Shown one piece after another: positions 1 to 6,933 of a stretch of DNA of 17,188 nt. The DNA lies in assembly GCA_910589265.1 (NCBI GenBank), contig CAJUTQ010000001.1:1-17188 (forward strand). Direction: 5' to 3'. A program made the position numbers and the translations under genes. The notes under the pieces were generated by a model, which did not search any database, was not told the DNA's origin, and saw only the letters and a program-made list of their open reading frames with translations. The stretch is from an uncultured Lachnospiraceae bacterium (GTDB lineage: Bacteria > Bacillota > Clostridia > Lachnospirales > Lachnospiraceae). Every line of letters begins with the position of its first letter. Positions within the stretch are counted from its first letter, which is position 1.

Positions 1-16
1 GTGCTTTTTTAATTAA

Positions 17-40
17 GAGGCGCGAAGCGCCGCATTTTTT
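17..40 (+). terminator. GC-rich hairpin with T-run, probable terminator
   Basis: A 5-bp stem GGCGC/GCGCC (19-23 with 27-31) with a GAA loop is followed by GCATTTTTT. The shape fits an intrinsic terminator for a plus-strand gene ending left of the window. A subterminal hairpin of a mobile element is an alternative that the cut edge prevents testing. Confidence 0.45.
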
Positions 41-151
41 GACTGGTTTGTCAAGTGTTTTTGGCAAAAAAGTGGGGGAATTTTTATAAAACTGGGTTTG
101 AAAGCCGCAGAAAATAAGGGTTGGAGAATCCGAGAGGCTATATAGAGAGAT

Positions 152-199
152 AGGAGGAATGTTTAATGCGATGTCGTATAGCATTCCTCCTCTTTTTTT
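152..199 (+). terminator. Long hairpin followed by T-run, probable terminator
   Basis: AGGAGGAATG (152-161) is perfectly complementary to CATTCCTCCT (182-191), with a 20-nt loop, followed by CTTTTTTT. This is a good intrinsic terminator shape on the plus strand. No gene in the window ends just before it, so it may serve a gene left of the window. Its left arm, AGGAGGAATGTTTA, recurs exactly at 1147-1160. Confidence 0.5.
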
Positions 200-226
200 A
201 CTTCTTTTTATTAAAGAGTATTATTT

Positions 227-354
227 TTGTAGACTGACATGAATGTAAACCAGTAAACATGTAGATTTGCAAACATTCAGACTAATAGAATTGTAATCAC
301 ATTTACTTGTAATTTTGCAGATTGGTAAACCTGTATACATGTCTTCATGCAGTT
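227..354 (+). repeat. Array of sixteen 8-bp repeats (centromere/operator-like, array 1)
   Basis: Read in steps of 8 from 227, the sequence gives TTGTAGAC, TGACATGA, ATGTAAAC, CAGTAAAC, ATGTAGAT, TTGCAAAC, ATTCAGAC, TAATAGAA, TTGTAATC, ACATTTAC, TTGTAATT, TTGCAGAT, TGGTAAAC, CTGTATAC, ATGTCTTC and ATGCAGTT. The register holds for 128 bp and the consensus is WTGYARAY. The same motif and period recur upstream of parA (15323-15632) and after the partition operon (16912-16959). By analogy with ribbon-helix-helix proteins that bind tandem 7- or 8-bp boxes, this is a likely secondary parS/operator site for the protein encoded at 16414. The rest of 1-408 holds only the two hairpins listed and no gene I can support. 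Confidence 0.7.
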
Positions 355-408
355 ATTTTAGTAATTGTAAAACGACAGTGTTCTGCTGCCCTTCTAGGTT
401 TTCTGCTG

Positions 409-984
409 TTATTCCATTAATTCATTGTAAAATAAATCAAATAAAACTTCGTCAATCTCAAATAATCTTGCACTCTGATACATTATAGATGTTTTATCTT
501 CGTCACATTTTTCTGGATATAATTCAATCAGTTTTGTCAAACAACCCTTTAAATCCTCTTCCAATTTATTTTTTGTCATAGGTTTAAATTTATATTGATA
601 TGGTTTCTCAAATTCCTTATTTTCTTTGACATAATTTTCATAGACAGGATAAAATTCTAAAATGTATAATTTATAAAAATAAAGCCAGGTATCAAATTGT
701 ATGTCCCAGCTGTTGCCATGGAATATGTCTGGAATCAGTTTTAACATACCAATAGCAAGATACTGTATTTTTGCTGCATTAGGCATGGAATCTATTACTG
801 GAATATCATCACTATATCTTTCCCCGAACCTTTCCCTAAACCACTCTTCCTCTTCCTTTTTTACATTTTTCCAGTATTCTTCTATTGATGCCCTTGCTGT
901 TTCTATTCTGCCCTTTCTTTGATATAACTCGTCCTCAATTTCTTTCTTCTTTTTTGCTTTTTTAAATGAGATGACCTCTCCCAT
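409..984 (-). CDS. Hypothetical protein, 191 aa, charged N-terminus
   Basis: I do not recognise this protein. It begins with a very basic and acidic stretch (residues 8-45, rich in K, E and R, probably helical or coiled coil). A more hydrophobic, aromatic-rich middle follows (about 70-115, with many W, Y and F), then an acidic C-terminus. There is no signal peptide or clear membrane segment, so it is probably cytosolic. The ATG at 984 is preceded on the minus strand by GGGAG about 10 nt upstream, and by an extended -10 element (TGCTATAAT) further up. Its 3' end lies about 55 bp from repeat array 1, so the array is downstream of it and is not its promoter. Coding character is good over the whole length, although the function is unknown. 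Confidence 0.7.
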   Translation of the reverse strand: MGEVISFKKAKKKKEIEDELYQRKGRIETARASIEEYWKNVKKEEEEWFRERFGERYSDDIPVIDSMPNAAKIQYLAIGMLKLIPDIFHGNSWDIQFDTWLYFYKLYILEFYPVYENYVKENKEFEKPYQYKFKPMTKNKLEEDLKGCLTKLIELYPEKCDEDKTSIMYQSARLFEIDEVLFDLFYNELME

Positions 985-1044
985 ATATATCTTTCTCCCT
1001 TGTTTAGAACATCTTTGCTGCTTATTTTCGGTTTTTCTTTTTGA

Positions 1045-1053
1045 ATTATAGCA
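1045..1053 (-). promoter_or_regulatory. Extended -10 promoter element for the 409-984 gene
   Basis: On the minus strand this reads TGCTATAAT, a consensus -10 with the extended TG motif. No good -35 is visible 17 bp upstream, which is common for extended -10 promoters. It would give a leader of about 50 nt before the ATG at 984. Confidence 0.45.
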
Positions 1054-1209
1054 GAAATTTTGTAAGGTATGATTTCTGGAAAATATACATGGAATTTACT
1101 GCTGTGGTAGCAGAAATGAAAAATAGGATATAAATATGAAAGAGGGAGGAGGAATGTTTACACTGCAATTTTCTATTGGTAGCAAAAGATGCCAAATACG
1201 ATATCATTA

Positions 1210-1500
1210 TTAAGTCCAGTTCATATCAATAAGATTTTTCAGTTCTTTCGGAAAGTCACAATACAATTCATAAAACAACCCTTTTTTTATCTCTGTATAT
1301 AAATTATCATATTTTTTTGTTTTATCTGTTTTTGGAAGAACAAACAGGATTCTGTAACTTTTATTGGTGAAAGTGTTAATGTTTTTTGGGATTAATGTAA
1401 TGGTAAAACCTAGGCATTTCCCATCTTTCTGGAACCCTAGTGTTATATCTATTCCATAAATATAGGAAAAATCTACATGCTGTGATATTTTATCATTCAT
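1210..1500 (-). pseudogene. Remnant of a minus-strand gene, 96 codons from the first ATG
   Basis: The frame from the ATG at 1500 encodes 96 residues with plausible coding character (beta-rich start around GIDITLGF, lysine-rich middle), but I recognise no domain. Only a weak ribosome binding site precedes the ATG. The same frame stays open without a start codon for 30 more codons (to 1590) and reads like protein there (for example EILQIHNAKYLKIG just before the ATG). A second open stretch in another minus-strand frame runs from 1643 to 1509. This pattern suggests the 3' part of a longer gene broken by a frameshift near 1570-1590. It could instead be a short intact gene starting at 1500. The rest of 1501-1745 shows nothing else. 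Confidence 0.45.
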
Positions 1501-1746
1501 TCCAATTTTTAGATATTTTGCATTGTGTATCTGTAATATTTCTGAACATACACTGACCTTTTCATTAATAGTTGTCTTGCTATGGTTTCTTTAATAGTAC
1601 AGTCTTTTATTGCTATTTTGGTTCCATAATCAGTATTATAAGCCTATCATAAATATTAAAAAAACTTCTTCTGCATTTTACCGCCTCAAAAAAGAGCCTG
1701 TTTGCACAAGACCTCAAAATTTGCATGTGAATTAGCTGGTTTTATA

Positions 1747-1775
1747 TTGACAATCTACGGATATACGATTATGAT
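1747..1775 (+). promoter_or_regulatory. Strong sigma-A-type promoter
   Basis: A perfect -35 TTGACA (1747-1752), a 17-bp spacer and a -10 TATGAT (1770-1775) predict a start near 1782. It reads toward the broken helix-turn-helix gene at 1914. No terminator is visible before the operon start at 2211, so it may also drive the operon. The leader 1782-1913 holds no convincing gene. Confidence 0.7.
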
Positions 1776-1913
1776 AAAATAAGGGCTTAATAAGAAAATA
1801 ATTGAAAAATATAATGTAAGGCTACATGGTTTATAATATGATAATCAGTTGCATATTAGGCATATTTGCATTGCCAAAGATAATGATACTTTTTTAAGAT
1901 AAAAGAAGGATAC

Positions 1914-2134
1914 ATGATTGGAGGGTTTATTACAGTAAAAGAAGCTACAGAGAAAGGAATCTTAATGAGGGGACAGTACAGACAATGTGTGGTGATGGAA
2001 GAATACAAAATGCTGTAAAATTTGGAAAGTCATGGGCTATTCCGAAGGATACTCCAAGACCTATGGATAAGAGAGTCACTTTGAAAAAGCATAAGGATTG
2101 GAGAAAAAAGATAAAAAGTGCAACTGAAAGATAA
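1914..2134 (+). pseudogene. Frameshifted excisionase-like helix-turn-helix protein
   Basis: Frame 1 from the ATG at 1914 gives FITVKEATEK and then runs to a stop after 35 codons. From 1956 the +2 frame continues the same family: NLNE, then VQTMCGDGRI, then NAVKFGKSWAIPKDTPRP, ending at TAA 2132-2134. This matches a common Clostridia family of about 70-residue DNA-binding proteins with a MerR/excisionase-type HTH, whose usual pattern is ITVKEAAEKW..SERTVQ..C..GRI.GAVKFG.SWAIPKD. Restoring a single missing T before GG at 1956 rebuilds the expected EKWNLNE. An AGAAGG ribosome site lies just upstream. The gene sits between the promoter at 1747 and the operon, so it may once have been its first gene or regulator. 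A sequencing error would give the same picture. Confidence 0.75.
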
Positions 2135-2147
2135 AATTATGTCATAG

Positions 2148-2205
2148 ATGTTTGTTAATGTTTACTGTATTTGTAACATGTAGATAGATTAAATATAAAA
2201 GGGAG
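2148..2205 (+). promoter_or_regulatory. Operon leader: repeat-like boxes, possible promoter and ribosome binding site
   Basis: Boxes resembling the 8-bp repeats, ATGTTTGT (2148), ATGTTTAC (2158) and ATGTAGAT (2178), lie at multiples of 10 bp. TTTACT (2161-2166) and TAGATT (2185-2190) could form a weak local promoter. GGGAG (2201-2205) is the ribosome binding site, 5 nt before the ATG at 2211. The promoter and the boxes are tentative; the ribosome site is secure. Confidence 0.4.
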
Positions 2206-2210
2206 TAGTT

Positions 2211-4583
2211 ATGGCTAACAATAATGAGATAAATAAGGAAGAATACGCTCGTGATGCATTAGAACAATATGTAAAGAATTGTAAAATTTTTATAGATACA
2301 TGTAGCCTTCTAAATTCTGCTGCAGATAAATTTTGGCTAAATGTTATTCCTTTACTTCAAATATATAATATGAAAATTATTGTACTTTTAAGAAGTCTGG
2401 ATGAATTAGAGAAACACTCTAAGAATAAGAATAAACCTGAATTGATGAAAGATGCTAATAATTGTATAAAAGTAATGAATCAGTTAATGAGTGCTGGATA
2501 TATAGAGGTTCGTGGGGAAAGTACAGATAATTTTGCTGACAATGTGTTTCAGGTGGTTTTTACTAAATTTAGAATGACACATAATTTGTTGTTGATTACA
2601 CAAGATAATGATCTGGCAAAAGATATTTTAGCTTTAAATGATAACAGATCAGTGAAGGCTAATCCTGTTCAGGTTAAACGAATTAACAAATATGGATTTT
2701 TAAGTGATTTTAATTGGAATGGAAAGATAAATAATACTGAATCTAAAAGGAAGAATAATGGTAAGAAGACAATAGAGTTAGATTTGAATCCCGATGAGGT
2801 ATTTAAAATTTGCACAGTAATTACAAAATTACCAGATACAAGAATTAATATATATAAGATGCCTTCTGAAAATGAAATTGTATATACACCACAGGGATCT
2901 GTGAGATTAACAAAACAATTAGGTGTCGGTGGAGAGGCTGCTGTATATGAGACAAATACTCCATATGTTGCAAAAATATATAAAAAAGAAAATATTACAA
3001 CAAGAAAATATGAAAAGATAAAATTGATGCTGACAAAGGAAATTGATTGTACTGGTATCTGTTACCCAGTAGCTATTCTACATAATTCAAATAAAGAATT
3101 TGTTGGATATTTAATGCCTAAGGCTAAGGGAATAGAACTTCAGAAAAGTGTATTTGGACCAAAACCATTATTTCTCAAAAAATTTCCAGGATGGAAAAAG
3201 AGAGATACAGTTGAACTATGTGTAACTATTCTGGAGAAGATAAAATACCTGCATGATCGGAATGTAATTATTGGAGATATCAATCCTGCAAATATATTGG
3301 TTGTTTCACCTAAAGAGGTTTATTTTGTAGATACTGACAGCTTTCAGGTAGAAGATTTTCCATGCCCTGTTGGAACAATTAATTTTACTGCCCCAGAAAT
3401 TCAAAGAAAGCATTTTTCAGATTTCCTCAGAACAATGGGAAATGAAAATTTTGCAGTGGCGACACTATTATTTATGATAATGCTTCCTGGAAAACCACCA
3501 TATTCACAACAAGGTGGTGAAGATCCAGTATCAAATATAATGAAGATGGATTTTTCATATCCTTTTGGAGAGAGTTCAAATAAGAAAACGCCAGAAGGTC
3601 CTTGGAGATATATTTGGAGTCATTTGACCTATGATTTGAAAGAAGCATTTTATAATACTTTTAGAAAAGGAGGGGAATATTCATTAGAAAATAAAAGATT
3701 ATCAGTTAATGAATGGCTTCTTAAATTTAGCTATTTTCTTGAATTGCTGGATAGTGGAAAGTATGGGCAACAGGACAAGATGTCTGAGGAATTGTTTCCG
3801 ACAAGATTGAAAAAGAATCCGAAGGCAACTTATATTAATTGCAAATTATGTCAGCATGAGGTTGAAGAATCTCAGTGTAAAAATGGTATTTGCCGAAATT
3901 GTTTGAATCAGGGTGAAGTATATAAATGCAAAAAGTGTGGCAAAGAGTTACTTTTTACAAATTATCAGAAATATGTAAAAAACGCAAAAAGATATGATGT
4001 TTGCCAAGAGTGTTTTGATCGTGGTAATGCTGTCAGGGTAACACGAAATTGTATTAATTGTGGCAAAACATTTGAATTAACAAATAATCAATATGATTTT
4101 TATCGCCAGAAAGGTTATGATATTCCTAAGCGTTGTAAAGCCTGTAGGGATTCAAAAAAAATTAGTGGTTACGAAAATACATATAGTAATAACAGTTCAA
4201 GAAGTAATTTGGATAGTCACATCTATAGTAATGGTAGTTCTAATTCTAGTTCAGGCTCTTTATGTTTTATAACAACCGCAGTGTGTGAATATTATGGCAA
4301 AGATGACAATTGTGAAGAGTTAATAATTTTACGAAATTACCGTGATACTTGGCTTAAGCAGCAGAGTGATGGAATAGCATTGATTACAGAGTATTATAAT
4401 AGTGCGCCTTTGATTGTCAGTATTTTAAAAAAATCATTAAAATATGCAGAATATTGTGAAATTTTAATGAAAGATTTTATTAGGCCATGCATTGATTTGA
4501 TAAAGGAAGGCAAATACCTTGAGTGTAAAAAATTGTATATAAGTATGGTAAACTATGCGAGAGGAATAGTTAACAATGGATGA
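2211..4583 (+). CDS. PIN domain - protein kinase - zinc ribbon - CFI-box fusion protein
   Basis: A 790-aa multidomain protein. Residues about 22-145 look like a PIN nuclease domain: FIDTCSLL (D29), then E65/E67, D110 and ITQDND (D132, D134), the spread of acidic residues that binds metal in PIN RNases. Residues about 230-510 are a Ser/Thr-type kinase domain: glycine loop LGVGGEAAVYE, K255 in YVAKIYKK, catalytic GDINPANIL (D356, N361), metal-binding VDTDSF (D374/D376) and TAPE (394-396). The VDTDSF form is typical of the kinases in TerY-P-like loci. Three Cys4 ribbons follow (C544/547/561/564, C573/576/598/601, C614/617/642/645), then a Ser/Asn linker, then a CFI-box C-terminal domain starting at CFITTA (685). 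It is first in the operon and overlaps the next gene by 8 nt. It probably phosphorylates partners encoded downstream; the nuclease role is inferred from motif spacing. Confidence 0.85.
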   Translation: MANNNEINKEEYARDALEQYVKNCKIFIDTCSLLNSAADKFWLNVIPLLQIYNMKIIVLLRSLDELEKHSKNKNKPELMKDANNCIKVMNQLMSAGYIEVRGESTDNFADNVFQVVFTKFRMTHNLLLITQDNDLAKDILALNDNRSVKANPVQVKRINKYGFLSDFNWNGKINNTESKRKNNGKKTIELDLNPDEVFKICTVITKLPDTRINIYKMPSENEIVYTPQGSVRLTKQLGVGGEAAVYETNTPYVAKIYKKENITTRKYEKIKLMLTKEIDCTGICYPVAILHNSNKEFVGYLMPKAKGIELQKSVFGPKPLFLKKFPGWKKRDTVELCVTILEKIKYLHDRNVIIGDINPANILVVSPKEVYFVDTDSFQVEDFPCPVGTINFTAPEIQRKHFSDFLRTMGNENFAVATLLFMIMLPGKPPYSQQGGEDPVSNIMKMDFSYPFGESSNKKTPEGPWRYIWSHLTYDLKEAFYNTFRKGGEYSLENKRLSVNEWLLKFSYFLELLDSGKYGQQDKMSEELFPTRLKKNPKATYINCKLCQHEVEESQCKNGICRNCLNQGEVYKCKKCGKELLFTNYQKYVKNAKRYDVCQECFDRGNAVRVTRNCINCGKTFELTNNQYDFYRQKGYDIPKRCKACRDSKKISGYENTYSNNSSRSNLDSHIYSNGSSNSSSGSLCFITTAVCEYYGKDDNCEELIILRNYRDTWLKQQSDGIALITEYYNSAPLIVSILKKSLKYAEYCEILMKDFIRPCIDLIKEGKYLECKKLYISMVNYARGIVNNG

Positions 4584-4773
4584 TGAAAGAATGAAAAGGG
4601 ATTTGTATGAACAAATTACCAAAGATATAACACAGAGATTTCAAAGTGAGCTGTCAAAATATGCACAAGAGATTTTTGAGCAGAAAGATGAAATCCGATA
4701 TCTGAAAGAAAGGATTAACAAGTTAGAAGAAACAATTATGTGGGCGGCGTATAATTTGAATCAAAATATATAA
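4576..4773 (+). CDS. Small coiled-coil protein, 65 aa
   Basis: A short, highly charged, almost wholly helical protein. Residues about 8-58 show heptad-like spacing of L, I and F with many E, K and R, ending in RYLKERINKLEETI, so a coiled coil is very likely. It has no catalytic motif, signal peptide or membrane segment. The start overlaps the 3' end of the kinase gene by 8 nt (ATGGATGA), with GAGAGG about 9 nt upstream, so translation is probably coupled. It precedes the first vWA gene much as the longer coiled-coil gene at 5511 precedes the second. The shared RD/REIYE-type starts suggest a duplicated coiled-coil/vWA module. It probably acts as an adaptor for the vWA protein, which is inference. 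Confidence 0.75.
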   Translation: MDDERMKRDLYEQITKDITQRFQSELSKYAQEIFEQKDEIRYLKERINKLEETIMWAAYNLNQNI

Positions 4774-4801
4774 AATGTAAAATTCATATCAGGAGGTATT
4801 T

Positions 4802-5491
4802 ATGAATAATAATTTACTTTTAAGAATGGAGGATCTTGTAAACAATCCAACTGCCAGAGTACCAGTATGTCTCTGCCTTGATGTCAGTGGATCAATGTTT
4901 GGTGAGCCAATTAGTGAGCTTAACCGTGGAGTCCAGTTGTTTTACAATGCAATAAAGGATGATGAAGTTGCAATGTATTCAGCAGAGATATGTATTGTAA
5001 CGTTTGGTGGAAATGATGCCATCTGTCTGGAAGATTTTGCAAGCCTGGAATTGCAACCTGATCCTCCTGTATTGAAGGCTAATGGCATGACTCCGATGGG
5101 AGAGGCAGTAAATATGGCTTTAAACTTGTTGGAGCAACGCAAAAATGAATATAAGGATAAGGGTGTTGATTATTACCAGCCTTGGTTAGTTCTTATGACC
5201 GACGGAGAGCCAAATGGAAATTCAGGAGAATTATCAAGAGCTATACAGAGGACAGTGGATCTTGTAAATTCTAGGAAGCTAACAATATTTCCTATTGGAA
5301 TTGGACAAGAGGCAGATATGAGTACTTTGGCAAAGTTTTCACCTAACAGAGCACCACTAAAATTACAGGGGCTGAAATTCAGGGAATTTTTCTCATGGTT
5401 AAGCAAGAGTGTTTCAAAAACTTCACAATCTACCCCAGGAGAGTGTGTAAAACTTGATGTTGAAGGAATCAAAGGCTGGGGCGAATTATAA
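4802..5491 (+). CDS. vWA-domain protein, TerY-like (copy 1)
   Basis: A 229-aa single-domain von Willebrand factor A protein. The metal-ion-dependent adhesion site is complete: DVSGS (D27, S29, S31), T97 in GMTPMGE and D134 in LMTDGEPNG. It should therefore bind Mg2+ and a partner carboxylate or phosphoprotein. Length and motif style match TerY, the cytosolic vWA component of tellurite-resistance-associated TerY-P triads (vWA, PP2C, kinase). An AGGAGG site at 4791-4796 gives a firm start. It has no signal peptide. The C-terminal tail (TPGE.VKLD.EGIKGW.EL) is nearly identical to that of the paralogue at 6141, which suggests a conserved docking tail. I am sure of the fold; the role as phospho-signalling scaffold is taken from the family. 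Confidence 0.9.
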   Translation: MNNNLLLRMEDLVNNPTARVPVCLCLDVSGSMFGEPISELNRGVQLFYNAIKDDEVAMYSAEICIVTFGGNDAICLEDFASLELQPDPPVLKANGMTPMGEAVNMALNLLEQRKNEYKDKGVDYYQPWLVLMTDGEPNGNSGELSRAIQRTVDLVNSRKLTIFPIGIGQEADMSTLAKFSPNRAPLKLQGLKFREFFSWLSKSVSKTSQSTPGECVKLDVEGIKGWGEL

Positions 5492-5510
5492 AAATGAAAA
5501 GGAGACTGAT

Positions 5511-6041
5511 ATGGCAAATGATGCAAGGGAAATATATGAAGCAGTTATTGGTGAAGTAAGAAAAGAATTATCAAAGATTATTCCTCAATATGAGGAGCGG
5601 ATGATTCAATCACTTAGCAGGCATTGCGAAGATATTGTTTCAAATATGATTAATACATATGATAGAAGAATAGAAGAATTAGAAAAGAAAATAAGTGTTA
5701 TAGAAAAACATTTGATTGAAGCAGAGCAAGTGTTAAAAAAAGCAAATTTAACAGAAAGTCAGATTAAGAGCCAAAAAGTTGAAAGAAAAGCAAATTCTTC
5801 TGTACAGGAAAAAATAGATATGTCCAGACATGATATAAGAAATGGTTTTAAATTTAATGGATGGGTATATTATGCAAACGAGGATATGGGAAGTTTTTTA
5901 TACAAAGTACGCATTGATGGAACAGATAATCAACAATTAACAGATTATTCAGTAAGTCAGTGTTTGGGGTATAGTGTGAAAGATGGAAAATTGTTTTTTA
6001 AAGATGGACATTATAAGGAATGTAGTATAACTATACTATAA
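5511..6041 (+). CDS. Coiled-coil protein with DUF5050-like beta C-terminus, 176 aa
   Basis: The ATG at 5511 is chosen because AAAAGGAG lies just upstream; an in-frame ATG at 5454 falls inside the preceding vWA gene and lacks such a site. Residues about 5-90 are helical with coiled-coil spacing (IEELEKKISVIEKHL). A short polar linker follows. Residues about 110-176 are beta-rich, with WVYYAN, LYKVRIDGTDNQQLTD and KLFFKDG. That pattern resembles the repeat unit of DUF5050-type beta-propeller proteins (a W.YY.N...LY....DGT...L unit), of which only about one and a half units are present. This is too few for a propeller, so it may be a truncated relative or an interaction module. The gene lies 19 nt after copy 1 of the vWA gene. 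Confidence 0.75.
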   Translation: MANDAREIYEAVIGEVRKELSKIIPQYEERMIQSLSRHCEDIVSNMINTYDRRIEELEKKISVIEKHLIEAEQVLKKANLTESQIKSQKVERKANSSVQEKIDMSRHDIRNGFKFNGWVYYANEDMGSFLYKVRIDGTDNQQLTDYSVSQCLGYSVKDGKLFFKDGHYKECSITIL

Positions 6042-6140
6042 TGTTTGAACTATTAACTTTACATTAAAAAGAAAATGATGTGATAAGTTTATATAAAACG
6101 TTTGAAAAGTGGTTAATGGAGAATTAGAGAGGTGGTTTTA

Positions 6141-6905
6141 ATGAGCAGTAATATGTTGTTAAGAGTTCAGGATCTTGTAAATAATCCAACACCAAGGGTG
6201 GCTATATGTCTTTGCCTTGATACAAGTGGTTCTATGGGGGTTGTAGAAGGTGATTGCGTTGAAACTGGGGAAACAATATATGATGATGGAAAAACATGGA
6301 ATCTTGTTACAGGTGGCACAAGCCGAATAGATGAACTGATGAGTGGAGTAGAACAATTTTATGATGCAATTAGAGAAGATGAAATGGCAGTATATTCAGC
6401 CGAAATCTGTGTTGTTACATTTAATGACAGGGCTACATGTGTAATGGATTTTGCAAATATTGAAAGACAGGAAGACTTTCCAGAACTTATAGCTACAGGT
6501 GATACAGCAATGGGAGAAGGTGTAAATCTTGCATTAGATTTGCTTGAAAAACGTAAGCAGGAATATAAAGATAAAGGTGTAGATTATTATCAGCCATGGT
6601 TGGTTCTTATGACCGATGGGGAACCAAATGGAAGTCCAGGGGAACTTGCAAGAGCAATTCAACGCACAACAGACATGGTTAATAATAAAAAACTTACAGT
6701 TTTTCCAATTGGTATAGGTGATGAATCAGATATGTCAACATTGAATAGTTTTTCACCTAAAAGACCTGCGCTTAAACTTAAAGGACTTAAATTCAGGGAA
6801 TTTTTTGTTTGGTTAAGCCAAAGTGTTTCAAGGGTTTCACAGTCTACCCCAGGAGAAACGGTTAAACTTGATATTGAAGGAATCAAAGGTTGGGCCGAAT
6901 TGTAA
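6141..6905 (+). CDS. vWA-domain protein, TerY-like (copy 2)
   Basis: A 254-aa paralogue of the protein at 4802. The ATG at 6141 is preferred because GAGAGGTGG lies 6-7 nt upstream; a GTG at 6132 would overlap that site. The MIDAS is intact: DTSGS (D27, S29, S31), T122 in GDTAMGE and D159 in LMTDGEPNG. It differs from copy 1 mainly by an acidic, glycine-containing insert of about 25 residues (about 34-61) between the first MIDAS strand and the first helix, close to the ligand face, which could change partner specificity. The C-terminal tail matches copy 1 almost residue for residue. A 99-bp gap, unusually wide for this operon, separates it from the upstream gene; I see no convincing internal promoter there. 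Confidence 0.9.
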   Translation: MSSNMLLRVQDLVNNPTPRVAICLCLDTSGSMGVVEGDCVETGETIYDDGKTWNLVTGGTSRIDELMSGVEQFYDAIREDEMAVYSAEICVVTFNDRATCVMDFANIERQEDFPELIATGDTAMGEGVNLALDLLEKRKQEYKDKGVDYYQPWLVLMTDGEPNGSPGELARAIQRTTDMVNNKKLTVFPIGIGDESDMSTLNSFSPKRPALKLKGLKFREFFVWLSQSVSRVSQSTPGETVKLDIEGIKGWAEL

Positions 6906-6933
6906 TTCAAAAATTTTTTGTTGGAGGGCGATT

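Noticed and set aside
17..144. Open plus-strand stretch (about 42 codons) before the first repeat array
   Set aside because: It has no start codon and crosses a terminator-like hairpin; no family is recognised. It could be the end of an old gene but cannot be supported.
227..354. CRISPR array
   Set aside because: The repeat unit is 8 bp with no spacers, continuous and degenerate; no cas genes are present.
1838..1897. 19-codon hydrophobic frame resembling a small membrane toxin
   Set aside because: No ribosome binding site and no antisense RNA or terminator arrangement; an AT-rich leader often gives such frames by chance.
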